A DNA stretch of 49,155 bases from Acidimicrobiales bacterium (GTDB taxonomy: Bacteria > Actinomycetota > Acidimicrobiia > Acidimicrobiales > MedAcidi-G1): contig JASLKK010000011.1 in the NCBI GenBank assembly GCA_030747595.1, positions 1 through 49,155 of the forward strand. The letters are read 5' to 3'. Shown in pieces: positions 22,524 to 31,956 of this stretch (position 1 is the stretch's first letter; every line of letters starts with the position of its first letter). A program made the position numbers and the translations under genes. The notes under the pieces are model-generated. The model made no database searches and was not told the DNA's origin. It worked only from the letters and a program-made list of their open reading frames with translations.

Positions 22524-25250
22524 GTGCTCCGACTCACCTTCCGGAACATCACGCGCCGCAAGCTGCGGTTTGCCCTCACGACTCTGGCGGTTGTGCTGGG
22601 CGTCGCATTTCTGTCGACGTCGTTCTTCCTGACGGACCGACTCCGCGACAGCTTCGATGAGCTCGCTACCGACATCAGTGGGGATATAGACCTCGTCGTC
22701 AGAACGTCGATCGACGAAGGGGGCGACCGGATCAACCGTCTCCCCTTTCCGGAAGAGGTTCTCGACCTCCTGACTGATGTCCCCGGTGTCCGAAATGTGT
22801 GGCCGACGGTCCAGGCGTGGAACGTGGTTCCCCTCTACATCGACGAGGACGGCGATCTCAAAGCGATCGGCACCAGCGGTGGGGCACCACAGTTCGGCTT
22901 CAACGTCACGCCTCCGGACGGATCCGACTACGGAAACACGACGAATGTGAGCGAAGGGAGCCAGCTCTTTCTCACCGATGGCCGCCTCCCAAGCCGCACC
23001 GAGTCGGTGTTGGACCCCGCCACCGTCGGCGAGTTCGCACTCGACAACAAAACCGCTGATGATTTCGGGTTTGAAATTGGCGAGACCTACACCGTCAGTG
23101 CACCTGGCGGTAACCGCCAGTTCGTCCTCGTAGGAACGGCCAACTTCGGCGACCCGGATGAGGACAAGAACTTTGGCGCCAACCTCAGCCTCTTCGACGA
23201 GGAAACCACCCAGGAGATTGCCAACAAGGTCGGGCTCTACGACGAGATCTCGATCTACCTCGAGGACGGAGCGGACGAGGCCGCGACAATGGGTCAGATC
23301 CAGGAACGACTCGACCTGGCGACAGACGAATTCAGGGCCGTCCTAGCGGGCCTCCCGGAAGATCAGCAGATCCAACTTTCGGCGTTCGGCCAAACCGAGT
23401 TGGAGGTGGTCACAGCTGAAACCAAGATCGCCGAAGACCAGAGCGACTTCGACCAGTTCATAGACATCATCTCTTCGGTATTGCTGGCTTTCGCCATCAT
23501 CGCCGTGGTGGTCAGTGCGTTCATCATCAACAACACGTTCTCGATCGTGATCGGGCAACGGGTGCGCGAACTGGCCCTACTACGGGCGCTGGGGGCCACG
23601 GGTCGCCAGATCAGCAGGTCGGTGAAGTTGGAAGCAGTCGTGATTGGCGTGGTCGCCACAGCCCTCGGCCTCGTCGCCGGCTACCTGCTATCGACGTTGC
23701 TCGTCTGGGTCCTCGTGAACATCGGCTTCGGCGATTTGCCTGGTTCGATCCCGGTCCGGCCTCGGACCATTGCGGCTGCCTCGATCGTGGGGGTAGGCGC
23801 CACCCTCCTCTCCGCGATCGGACCCTCACGCCGAGTCCGCAAGATTCCACCGGTTGCAGCCCTCCGAGACGACGTTCGACTTACCCCCACCGGTATGCGA
23901 CGACGCCTCATCGTGGGTAGCGCTGTCGCCCTGGCCGGCATTGGGGCCCTCGCAGCAGGGATGACCATCGAACTGTCCACCCGCGCCGTACTGACTGCAA
24001 TCGGCGGAGGGGCCCTTGCGGCATTCATGGGCGTCTACCTACTCAGTCCAGCAGTGACCCGGCCGGTCGCCATGGTGCTTGGGTGGCCCATCCGCAAGGT
24101 GTACCGGATACCAGGACGACTGGCGACTGACAACGCCCGTAGAGCCCCACGCCGCACAGCGGCGACCGCCGCAGCCCTGACCATCGGACTCGCCCTGGTG
24201 AGCCTCGCCGCGGTTGTGAGCGACTCCATCAAGGCGACGTTCCTAAGCACCCTCGACCAGAGTGTCGAAGCCGATCTCTTCGTCTATCCAGGAACGTTCA
24301 ACCCGCAGGCAGGCTTCTCAGCCGAGTTGGGTTCCGACCTCCAGAACCTCGCAGCCGAACAGCCCGACCTCGTCGAGTCGGCCATGACGATGCGTTGGAC
24401 CATGGGTGGGGTGAAGATCGGGGGTGACTTCAAGGACTTGGTGGCCGCCGAGTTGGAAATTCTGGCCGAACATATGAACATTCAGGTGATCGAAGGCTCC
24501 GAGTCCGGCGCCGGAACCAACGGATTGCTGGTCCACGTTGATCCGGCAGGTGACCTGGGACTTGCAGTTGGCGATCCAGTCCCCATTGATTTCCCAGGTG
24601 GTCGAACGAGCGAGTTGACCGTGGCGGCGATCTTCGAGGACTCAGCCCTTCTTGGGAACTGGGTGGTTGATGTATCGGTCTTCGACACCTACCTTCCAAC
24701 CGCTCCTGTTTCTTGGATCTCGGTTTTGTTCCCTGATGGCGCTGACGACATTTCCTCCCGAGCTGCTGTCGAGGTGTACACCGACTCCTACCCTCAGGTC
24801 GCCGTTGAGGACCAATCCGAATTCCGCAAGTCCCAAGAAGATCAACTGGACCAGTTGCTGTCCATCATCCAGGTATTCCTCGGCCTTTCTTTGCTCATTG
24901 CCGTTCTGGGCATCACCAACACCCTCGCCCTGTCGGTCTACGAACGGACCCGGGAACTGGGCCTGCTTCGAGCGGTCGGCATGACCCGACGCCAACTCCG
25001 GCGCATGGTCCGCTGGGAAGCGGTCATCATCGCCCTATTCGGTGGCCTCCTCGGCGTAGCCATGGGCGTGCTGTTCGGCCTAGCCGCCATCGCGGCGATC
25101 CCACAGGAGTTCGTCGACATCGTGTCGATCCCTTACCAAAGCCTGCTGGGCTACCTGGTGGTGTCGGGAATCTTCGGCATGGTGGCAGCCATCCTCCCAG
25201 CCCGCCGGGCGGCCAGACTCAACGTGCTTGACGCCATCTCCCACGCATAG
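22524..25250 (+). CDS. FtsX-like ABC transporter permease, duplicated
   Basis: 908 residues. It begins with a membrane anchor (LRFALTTLAVVLGVAFLSTSFFLTDRL) and a large extracytoplasmic domain to about residue 300. A first FtsX core follows (IIAVVVSAFIINNTFSIVIGQRVRELALLRALGATG), then a second anchor near 550, another external domain, and a C-terminal FtsX core (VFLGLSLLIAVLGITNTLALSVYERTRELGLLRAVG). This two-unit layout is common in actinobacterial lipoprotein/antimicrobial-type exporters; no MacA-like partner is seen here. The GTG start follows the ATPase stop by 4 nt, with a weak ribosome site. The likely role is mechanotransmission or export at the membrane, with unknown substrate. Confidence 0.92.
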   Translation: MLRLTFRNITRRKLRFALTTLAVVLGVAFLSTSFFLTDRLRDSFDELATDISGDIDLVVRTSIDEGGDRINRLPFPEEVLDLLTDVPGVRNVWPTVQAWNVVPLYIDEDGDLKAIGTSGGAPQFGFNVTPPDGSDYGNTTNVSEGSQLFLTDGRLPSRTESVLDPATVGEFALDNKTADDFGFEIGETYTVSAPGGNRQFVLVGTANFGDPDEDKNFGANLSLFDEETTQEIANKVGLYDEISIYLEDGADEAATMGQIQERLDLATDEFRAVLAGLPEDQQIQLSAFGQTELEVVTAETKIAEDQSDFDQFIDIISSVLLAFAIIAVVVSAFIINNTFSIVIGQRVRELALLRALGATGRQISRSVKLEAVVIGVVATALGLVAGYLLSTLLVWVLVNIGFGDLPGSIPVRPRTIAAASIVGVGATLLSAIGPSRRVRKIPPVAALRDDVRLTPTGMRRRLIVGSAVALAGIGALAAGMTIELSTRAVLTAIGGGALAAFMGVYLLSPAVTRPVAMVLGWPIRKVYRIPGRLATDNARRAPRRTAATAAALTIGLALVSLAAVVSDSIKATFLSTLDQSVEADLFVYPGTFNPQAGFSAELGSDLQNLAAEQPDLVESAMTMRWTMGGVKIGGDFKDLVAAELEILAEHMNIQVIEGSESGAGTNGLLVHVDPAGDLGLAVGDPVPIDFPGGRTSELTVAAIFEDSALLGNWVVDVSVFDTYLPTAPVSWISVLFPDGADDISSRAAVEVYTDSYPQVAVEDQSEFRKSQEDQLDQLLSIIQVFLGLSLLIAVLGITNTLALSVYERTRELGLLRAVGMTRRQLRRMVRWEAVIIALFGGLLGVAMGVLFGLAAIAAIPQEFVDIVSIPYQSLLGYLVVSGIFGMVAAILPARRAARLNVLDAISHA

Positions 25251-25399
25251 GCACTACCCCGGCCTGGTGATGGCCATAGCGGCCAGCGCCCGGCCCCAGG
25301 ATTCGGACGCCGTCATGAGAAAACCGGTGACCGGCTCTCGTGAAACCGTGGGGAGAAGGGTTGTGATAGCGGCGGGCGCACCCAGCCGACCGACCCCAA

Positions 25400-27496
25400 T
25401 CAGTCAGACAAGGCGGCAGGGAGAGGCTCGGTGTGAACCACGGCCACTCGCTTGGTGGCGCGGGTGAGCGCCACGTACAACGCCCGCATGCCCTGGGACT
25501 GCTCCCGCAGGATTCGGGCTGGTTCGACCACGACCGCCCCGTCCACCTCCAGGCCCTTGACCAGTCCGACGGGCACCACGGTTACCCGGGCGTCAAGGCC
25601 ACGACGGGTCGGGCGACCGAAGGCCACGCCGGCCCGCTCGAGAGCCTCCTCGACGTCATTGGTCTGGGAATCGGCAGCGATCACGGCGAGGTTGCCGGCA
25701 CCTACCGACTCCAACTCGACACGCACCACTTCGACCAGGCCTTCAAGCTTCTCGGCCTGTTCGCCGGTCAACCCGATGAAGCGGGGTGCCTCGCCGTCAC
25801 CGCGCACAGAGCGGGGTGGAGCGAGGTCCGGTGCGGCCACGGCCAGCACCCGGGCCGCCACATCCATGATGGGCCCCGGGATCCGGTAGCCCACGGTGAG
25901 CTCGTGGCGGACTGTCGGCTTCCGATCAGGAAGGTGGGCGAGGATCCCCTCCCAGTCATCGTGGGCCCACGAACCCGTGGCCTGGGCGATGTCGCCCACC
26001 ACAGTCATGGACCCGTTCAACGACCGGCGGTCCAGCATCCGCAGGTCCATCGGTGAGAGGTCCTGAACCTCGTCAACCACGATGTGCCCGTAGGTACGGA
26101 CCGCATCACGGGCCTTGCAACCTGGTCGGGCCCCCAATACAGCGCGGGCCTCGTCCAGCAGAGGCGCATCTGACGCCGTCCAGTACACGTCGTCGGCCAC
26201 CTCCTCCCGAGGCCGGAAAAGTGCGTCGACCTGATCGGCGGTGAGGGTCCGGTCGGCAGCCCGGATCAACGCACGCGACCCGAACAGATCGTTCAGCAGT
26301 TGCGCCGGCGTGAGAACCGGCCACATCCACTCCAACGCCTCACGCACGATCATTTCGCCCCGGATCCGTTCGCGCACCGCCTCGGGATCGAGATCGCCCC
26401 GACCCGATGCGACCAGCGCCTTGTAGAACTCTCCCTCCACGAACTTGCGAGCAGCGTTGTGGGTCCGGTAACGACGCCTCGCTTCGGACACGATGCGACT
26501 CGACTCCTCAACCGACAGGCCCAGCCACTGCAGGCCGTACCCAAGCCGCAGATCGGAGCGGAGCGGACGCTGACGGGTCCTCACGGCTCGCGAGATGAAC
26601 CTGACCATGCGGAGGTCACCCTTAAGGCGACCCTTGTTGGCCACCTCACGACGGTCGTCGATCCGAACGCCGCCGACGACATCGCCAACGGTGGCCAGCG
26701 TGACCCCGGCCTCGCCGAGCGACGGCAGAACCTGCTCGATGTAGGCGAGGAACAGTCGGTTGGGCCCGACGACCAGCATGCCCTGGCCCTCCAACGGGAA
26801 GCGGTGGGTGTAGAGCAGGTAGGCCGCACGGTGGAGGGCTACCACGGTCTTGCCGGTCCCCGGGCCGCCCTGCACGGCGTGCACCCCGGACAGGGGTGCA
26901 CGGATGATGTCGTCCTGCTCGGACTGGATAGTGCCGATGATGTCACCGAGACGTCCGGTTCGGCTCGTCTCCAACGCGGCGATGAGCGCACCCTCGCCCT
27001 TGAGGCGGGTGCCATCGCCGTCACCCTCCCGGAACCGTTCAAGGTCACCGAACAACTCGTCCTCGAGGCCCAGCACGGTACGACCGCGGCTCACGATGTA
27101 GCGACGGCGCTGGAGGCCCATGGGCGCCAGACCGGTAGCCCGGTAGAAGGCCTCGGCCACCGGGGCCCGCCAGTCCACTACCACCGGGTCCTGTTCCTCG
27201 TCCCAGACGCCGACCCGGCCGATGTGGAACACGCCGCCCCCAGCTTCGACCTCTTGGTCTATACGGCCGAAGACCAACGAGGCATCGCCCAGATCAAGGT
27301 GCTCGAGACGGGCCACCACTGACTCGATGATGGCCTCGCGTTCGAAGCGGGCCTGGTTGGTCCCACCCTTACCGACCTCGACCATGCGGGTCAGCTCGAG
27401 GGCTCGTTCACGGGCTGCATCGAGGCATGCATGGGCGTGGTCGATGTGGGCCTGCTCGGCCTCCAGTTCTGGGTGCTCGTGGACGTTGTCGCTCAT
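25400..27496 (-). CDS. helD: HelD-like UvrD/Rep-family helicase (RNA polymerase associated)
   Basis: 698 residues. The N-terminal coiled coil (LEAEQAHIDHAHACLDAARERALEL) is typical of HelD. IDQEVEAGGGVFHIGRVGVWDEEQDPVVVDWRAPVAEAFYRAT is also a HelD-family signature. Walker A is VQGGPGTGKTVVALHRAAYLLY (208-229), and the DE motif is IVVDEVQDLSPMDLRML. In actinobacteria HelD/HelR dissociates or protects RNA polymerase, and some forms give rifamycin tolerance. Which class this is cannot be decided here. It stands alone, transcribed towards the FtsX permease, and its start lies opposite the patatin gene. Confidence 0.85.
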   Translation of the reverse strand: MSDNVHEHPELEAEQAHIDHAHACLDAARERALELTRMVEVGKGGTNQARFEREAIIESVVARLEHLDLGDASLVFGRIDQEVEAGGGVFHIGRVGVWDEEQDPVVVDWRAPVAEAFYRATGLAPMGLQRRRYIVSRGRTVLGLEDELFGDLERFREGDGDGTRLKGEGALIAALETSRTGRLGDIIGTIQSEQDDIIRAPLSGVHAVQGGPGTGKTVVALHRAAYLLYTHRFPLEGQGMLVVGPNRLFLAYIEQVLPSLGEAGVTLATVGDVVGGVRIDDRREVANKGRLKGDLRMVRFISRAVRTRQRPLRSDLRLGYGLQWLGLSVEESSRIVSEARRRYRTHNAARKFVEGEFYKALVASGRGDLDPEAVRERIRGEMIVREALEWMWPVLTPAQLLNDLFGSRALIRAADRTLTADQVDALFRPREEVADDVYWTASDAPLLDEARAVLGARPGCKARDAVRTYGHIVVDEVQDLSPMDLRMLDRRSLNGSMTVVGDIAQATGSWAHDDWEGILAHLPDRKPTVRHELTVGYRIPGPIMDVAARVLAVAAPDLAPPRSVRGDGEAPRFIGLTGEQAEKLEGLVEVVRVELESVGAGNLAVIAADSQTNDVEEALERAGVAFGRPTRRGLDARVTVVPVGLVKGLEVDGAVVVEPARILREQSQGMRALYVALTRATKRVAVVHTEPLPAALSD

Positions 27497-27673
27497 AGTG
27501 CTCGGCCCCGCCGGGGCGCCGTACGTTCATCAAAACTGGCCGATTCGGCGAATTCAGCCGAAGATCGATCCTATCGGTGGTCCGTGGGGCGACCTCAGCA
27601 CACCGGAAGGCCCACAGGTGGCGGAAAAGCCCGGTCCACGTGCGACGATGGGCGTCGTGATTCTGGTGTGCAC

Positions 27674-28708
27674 ATGACAGCCGTCGGCCTGGTGCTCGGC
27701 TCCGGAGGTCTCCACGGCGCGGCCCAACACGCTGGCGCGCTCGCTGCACTGGTCGAGGCGACCGGATGGGATCCACGAACAGCCGACGTCGTGGTGGGTA
27801 CGTCGGCCGGTGCCACCACCGCTGTGAGTCTCCGGGCCGGCCTGTCGGCCGCCGACCTCCACGCTCACTACGCCGGGACGCCGCTGTCAGACGAGGGTCG
27901 GGCCATCGTCGACCGGGTAACCACGCCCCTCGACCTCGGCGGGCAGGTAACCGGGGAACCGGCCGCTGAAGAACGGTCCGGTTCCAGTTCCGGCGGCCCA
28001 TGGTCCTGGCGGCCGGCCAATCCGTTGCTGGTATTGCGGGACCTGTGCTCCACCGCTCGGCCCCGCCCTGTGGTCGCCCTCGCTGGGCTGCTTCCGACGG
28101 GCACCCGCGACGGTTCGTCGCTCAGCGCCCGCAATACCGAGATCCATCCTGATCCGTGGCCCGACCAGCCAACCTGGATCTGCACGGTGGATCTCCAGAC
28201 GGGTAAGCGGGTCGTGCTGGGACGTGACGATGTGGACGTGGCGATCGGGCCGGCGGTGCAGGCATCGGCGGCCATTCCCGGCTGGTTCCGACCGGTGGAG
28301 GTCGACGGCCGTCGTCTGGTCGACGGCGGCGTGCACTCGACCACCAATGCCGACCTGGTGGCCGCTCTCGGCCTCGATGTCGTGGTGATCTCGTCGGTCA
28401 GGACGGTCGGGGGTACGGCCGGGCCCACCGACTACCGGGGCACCGTGGCCCGCGCCTGGCACGCCCGGACCCTATGGCGCGAAGTTCAGGCCATCCGTCG
28501 CCGGGGTACCGCTGTTCTGGTCTTGGACCCCACGGCCAGCGACCTGGCCGACCGCAAAGTGCTGGCCGACGGATCTTCGGATCGGAATAAGCATGGCCTG
28601 TCCGATATCTGTGAGGCAGCCCGGGTCTCCGCTCTGGCCCGCCTCGCCTTGCCTGAAGCCACCCGGGCACGGCGACTCCTGACCAGTGCCGCCGAAACTC
28701 CCCGGTAG
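27674..28708 (+). CDS. Patatin-like phospholipase
   Basis: 344 residues. The glycine-rich oxyanion loop GSGGLHGAAQHAG starts at residue 9, the nucleophile elbow is GTSAG (Ser44), and the dyad Asp lies in VDGG (217-219), as in the patatin/RssA family of serine lipid hydrolases. A long insertion (about 80-160) is rich in Ser, Pro and Gly. No signal peptide or membrane segment. I chose ATG 27674 over a long upstream frame (from 27431) whose sequence looks non-coding. The TAG stop also forms the first bases of the hemE -10 box. Confidence 0.88.
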   Translation: MTAVGLVLGSGGLHGAAQHAGALAALVEATGWDPRTADVVVGTSAGATTAVSLRAGLSAADLHAHYAGTPLSDEGRAIVDRVTTPLDLGGQVTGEPAAEERSGSSSGGPWSWRPANPLLVLRDLCSTARPRPVVALAGLLPTGTRDGSSLSARNTEIHPDPWPDQPTWICTVDLQTGKRVVLGRDDVDVAIGPAVQASAAIPGWFRPVEVDGRRLVDGGVHSTTNADLVAALGLDVVVISSVRTVGGTAGPTDYRGTVARAWHARTLWREVQAIRRRGTAVLVLDPTASDLADRKVLADGSSDRNKHGLSDICEAARVSALARLALPEATRARRLLTSAAETPR

Positions 28709-28711
28709 CGT
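28706..28711 (+). promoter_or_regulatory. Putative -10 box (TAGCGT), leaderless hemE
   Basis: TAGCGT begins with the patatin TAG stop and ends 6 nt before the hemE GTG. Confidence 0.42.
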
Positions 28712-28717
28712 CGATCC

Positions 28718-29761
28718 GTGGACGATCCCTCCCTCAGAACCAGCCCCTTCTTGGCCGCGTGTCGGGCCGAACCACACGACCACACTCCTGTCTGGTTCAT
28801 GCGCCAAGCCGGCCGGTCGCTCCCCGAATATCGGGCCGTTCGGGGGACGGGCAGCATTCTGGACGCCATTGCCGATCCGGAGCTATCCGCCGAGATCACC
28901 ATGCAGCCGGTCCGACGCTACGGCGTCGACGCGGCCATCCTCTACTCCGACATCGTCGTCCCGGCCCACGCCGTCGGCTTCGGTGTCGACGTGAAGCCCG
29001 GCCTCGGGCCAGTAGTAGACCGACCCTTCGAGCGGGCCGCCGACCTCCAACGTCTCCGCCCGCTGGAACCCGAGATCGATACCCCGTACGTGCTTGAAAC
29101 GGTCCGACAGGTGGTAACCGAGGCCGACGTACCGCTAATCGGCTTCGCCGGGGCGCCATTCACCGTGGCCTCCTATCTGATCGAGGGTGAACCGTCCCGC
29201 ACCTATGGGAAGACCAAGGCCCTGATGCTCGGTGATCCGGGCCTATGGCACGACCTCATGGAACGTCTGGCCGACATGGCCATTACGTCGTTGCGGTCCC
29301 AGATCGACGCCGGGGTGTCGGCCATCCAGCTGTTTGACAGTTGGGCCGGAGCGCTCAGCCCACCGGTCTACGAACGATGCGTCCTGCCGTACAGCCGACG
29401 GGTGTTCGAAGGGGTGGTCGACACCGGCGTGCCCCGCATCCACTTCGGCGTGGGAACCGGTGAGATCCTTCCCCTGATGGCCGACGCCGGCTCCGACGTG
29501 GTCGGTGTGGACTGGCGGGTGCCGCTGGACGAGGCACGTCGTCGACTCGGGCCGGACGCCATCCTCCAGGGCAACCTCGACCCCGCGGTCTGTCTCGGTC
29601 CCCTCGAGGTCATCGAAGCCGAGGTGGCCGACGTCCTGGCCCGCAACGGTGGTCACCCCGGGCACGTGTTCAATCTCGGCCACGGCGTGCTTCCCGAGAT
29701 CGACCCTGCCGTCCTGGAACGGGTCGTTTCTCAGGTCCACGCCTTTCCACTCGGGGCCTGA
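28718..29761 (+). CDS. hemE: Uroporphyrinogen decarboxylase
   Basis: 347 residues. Converts uroporphyrinogen III to coproporphyrinogen III in haem synthesis. The hallmark [16 protein letters not shown] is near 25-40, then [20 protein letters not shown] and [16 protein letters not shown], with the [11 protein letters not shown] and [13 protein letters not shown] ends. Full length. Starts with GTG close behind a -10 box, so probably leaderless. The next gene, a protoporphyrinogen-oxidase homologue, begins 3 nt after its stop. Confidence 0.96.
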   Translation: MDDPSLRTSPFLAACRAEPHDHTPVWFMRQAGRSLPEYRAVRGTGSILDAIADPELSAEITMQPVRRYGVDAAILYSDIVVPAHAVGFGVDVKPGLGPVVDRPFERAADLQRLRPLEPEIDTPYVLETVRQVVTEADVPLIGFAGAPFTVASYLIEGEPSRTYGKTKALMLGDPGLWHDLMERLADMAITSLRSQIDAGVSAIQLFDSWAGALSPPVYERCVLPYSRRVFEGVVDTGVPRIHFGVGTGEILPLMADAGSDVVGVDWRVPLDEARRRLGPDAILQGNLDPAVCLGPLEVIEAEVADVLARNGGHPGHVFNLGHGVLPEIDPAVLERVVSQVHAFPLGA

Positions 29762-29764
29762 TCA

Positions 29765-31240
29765 ATGGTCAGCCGGATGCCTGAGCGACGGGTACCTGCA
29801 CGTCAGATATTGGTGATCGGTGGCGGCATCACCGGCCTGACCGCCGGATACCGACTAGCCGTCGACCACCCTGAGATCGACGTCACGGTGCTCGAGGCAT
29901 CAGACCGGCCCGGTGGTTACCTGCGTACTGGGCCTCTAGACGACCCGATGCTGGACGGGCTGCCGATCGATGCCGGCGCCGATGCGTTCCTGGTTCGGGT
30001 GCCGTGGGCCCTGGACCTGTGCGTGGAGCTCGGCATCGATAACGAGCTGGTCTCTCCGTCGGCCCGAAAGGCCTCGTTGTGGTTGGACGACGCCCTGTGG
30101 CCCATCCCGTCACCCAACGTTCTAGGCGTGCCACTCGACCCTCGAACGGTCGCCCCCGGGCTGCTGGCACCAGCCGACCTAGAACGGCTGGCCGGCGACG
30201 GCGTGCCCGACGTGCCTATCGGCGGCACCCTTGACGGCGCCCGTGGAACGAGCGGCGATCTCAGCGTCGGGGCGGTCATCCGGGCGTGTGTCGGTGACCG
30301 GGTGTTCGAACGGCTCGTGGATCCGATGCTCGGCGGGATCAACGCCGGACGGGCCGACGACCTGAGTTGCGCCGTCATGGCGCCCCAACTGCTGGCTCCT
30401 GCCCGATCCACCGAGGGCCTACTGGCCGGTCTACGGCGGACCGCGGCCGCTCCTGCCGCTCCGGTCTTCAACTCACCGGCGGCCGGGATGGAACGAATCG
30501 TCGAGGCCCTGGTGGCCGTCCTCGAGGATCGCCTCCGCACCGGATCTCCGGTCACCCGCCTGGATCGTGCACCTGACGGCGACACTTCTGATCGACAGGT
30601 CGCGGGCTGGGTAGCCACCACCGCGTCTGGGACCTATCGCGCCGACGCCGTGGTCCTCGCCGTCCCGGCCCACGTGGCCGCCACGCTTGTGGCTCCCCAT
30701 AGCAGCGACGCCGGTCAGTTCCTTGCCGGCTGGCGCCACGCCTCGGTGGCGTTGGCCACCTTCGCCTTCGACCGGGCCGACCTCGAGGTTCCCGCCGACC
30801 AGAGCGGCTTCCTCGTTGGTCGGGCCACCAACCAGGGACCGAGCCCACTCATGACCGCCTGCTCGTTCGCCGGATCCAAGTGGGCCCATCTCGACCACCC
30901 GGAACGCACCGTGCTGCGGGTGTCGTGCGGTCGGATCGACGACAAGCGTCCCGCCGGGCTGACCGATGATGAACTAATCGCCGCGCTGCGGGCCGACCTG
31001 GCCACCACCCTGGGCGTCGAGGCGCCACCCACCGCCATCCGCCTCGAACGTTTCCCCGACTCGCTCGTGCAATTCCCGGTGGGTCACATCGACCGGATCA
31101 CCGCCCTCGACAGCCTGCTGGACGACGCAACGCCCGGCCTATTGGTGACTGGAACCGTCCGCAACGGGGTGGGCATTCCGGCGTGCATCCGGTCGGGCAC
31201 CGAGGCCGCCGAGGCAGCGGTAGCCGCAGCAACCAGATGA
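29765..31240 (+). CDS. hemY: Protoporphyrinogen/coproporphyrinogen oxidase
   Basis: 491 residues. The FAD-binding N-terminus is ILVIGGGITGLTAGYRL, followed by VLEASDRPGGYLRT and the family region DAGADAFLVRVPWALDLCVELG. The C-terminus VTGTVRNGVGIPACIRSG is the usual HemY/HemG end. In actinobacteria such proteins usually oxidise coproporphyrinogen (CgoX) in the coproporphyrin route with HemQ; no hemQ is seen here. It is in an operon with hemE, starting 3 nt after its stop. The exact substrate is not decidable from sequence alone. Confidence 0.92.
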   Translation: MVSRMPERRVPARQILVIGGGITGLTAGYRLAVDHPEIDVTVLEASDRPGGYLRTGPLDDPMLDGLPIDAGADAFLVRVPWALDLCVELGIDNELVSPSARKASLWLDDALWPIPSPNVLGVPLDPRTVAPGLLAPADLERLAGDGVPDVPIGGTLDGARGTSGDLSVGAVIRACVGDRVFERLVDPMLGGINAGRADDLSCAVMAPQLLAPARSTEGLLAGLRRTAAAPAAPVFNSPAAGMERIVEALVAVLEDRLRTGSPVTRLDRAPDGDTSDRQVAGWVATTASGTYRADAVVLAVPAHVAATLVAPHSSDAGQFLAGWRHASVALATFAFDRADLEVPADQSGFLVGRATNQGPSPLMTACSFAGSKWAHLDHPERTVLRVSCGRIDDKRPAGLTDDELIAALRADLATTLGVEAPPTAIRLERFPDSLVQFPVGHIDRITALDSLLDDATPGLLVTGTVRNGVGIPACIRSGTEAAEAAVAAATR

Positions 31241-31344
31241 AATCCGGGCCTCTGGGCAGGCTCGCGGACGGCGACTGTGTGCCCGGACCGGGATTTCCTC
31301 CAAACCGCCGTGGTCCGGGGCCTCCGGCGTGGTTCGATGGAGGG

Positions 31345-31944
31345 ATGTCCCCGGCGACCACCCCCGCACGCGACGCTGCCGACTCCCGCCCTGGCAGCGG
31401 CACCGAACACCCAGACGAACTCGGCCTCCTCGATGACGAGACCTCCGTGCACCTGTCAGTCGAGCGGACGTTCTGCTTCGCCGACCTCAGCGGCTTTACC
31501 CGCCTAACCGAGGAGAAGGGGCCCCACGAATCTGTCGAGATCCTCGAGGAGTTTCGTGCGATGTCCCGTCGAGTGGCGGCATGGCGGGGCGTACGGGTGG
31601 CCAAGTGGTTGGGCGACGGCGTGATGCTGGTCGGCACCGAACCAACGCCGACCATTGCCTGGGCTGGACATCTGATCGACCACTTCGCCACCGCCCGCAA
31701 GATCAACCTGCGGGTCGGGCTGGCCACCGGCGAGGCCCTGTTGTTCGAAGGCGACGACTACATCGGTAAGCCGGTGAACTTGGCAGCCAAACTCTGCGCG
31801 GTGGCAGCACCGGGCGAGATCCTGGCAAGCTGCGAGGTAGCCGACCTACCGTCGTGGATCCGCGTTGAGTCGGTCGACGACCTCAATATCCGTGGTGCGG
31901 GCACCTTCGGGGGCATCCAGCGCCTGGCCGTCGTGGCCCACTGA
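31345..31944 (+). CDS. Single-domain adenylate/guanylate cyclase homologue
   Basis: 199 residues, essentially one class III cyclase domain. Metal-binding Asp47 is in FCFADLSGFTRLTEE and Asp91 in KWLGDGVML. GKPVNLAAKLC (143-151) has Asn145 and Lys149, where the catalytic Arg of typical cyclases would be NxxxR. There is no transmembrane, HAMP, PAS or TPR domain, so it may be a cytosolic partner or a degenerate cyclase. Replacement of the transition-state Arg by Lys lowers confidence in activity. GGAGGG directly abuts the ATG, an odd ribosome-site spacing. Confidence 0.75.
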   Translation: MSPATTPARDAADSRPGSGTEHPDELGLLDDETSVHLSVERTFCFADLSGFTRLTEEKGPHESVEILEEFRAMSRRVAAWRGVRVAKWLGDGVMLVGTEPTPTIAWAGHLIDHFATARKINLRVGLATGEALLFEGDDYIGKPVNLAAKLCAVAAPGEILASCEVADLPSWIRVESVDDLNIRGAGTFGGIQRLAVVAH

Positions 31945-31956
31945 CGTGACTACTCA

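Noticed and set aside
26300-27322. 340-codon plus-strand frame over the helicase gene
   Set aside because: Antisense shadow of HelD with no recognisable domain.
27431-27673. N-terminal extension of the patatin protein
   Set aside because: It runs antisense over the helicase start and has no conserved sequence.
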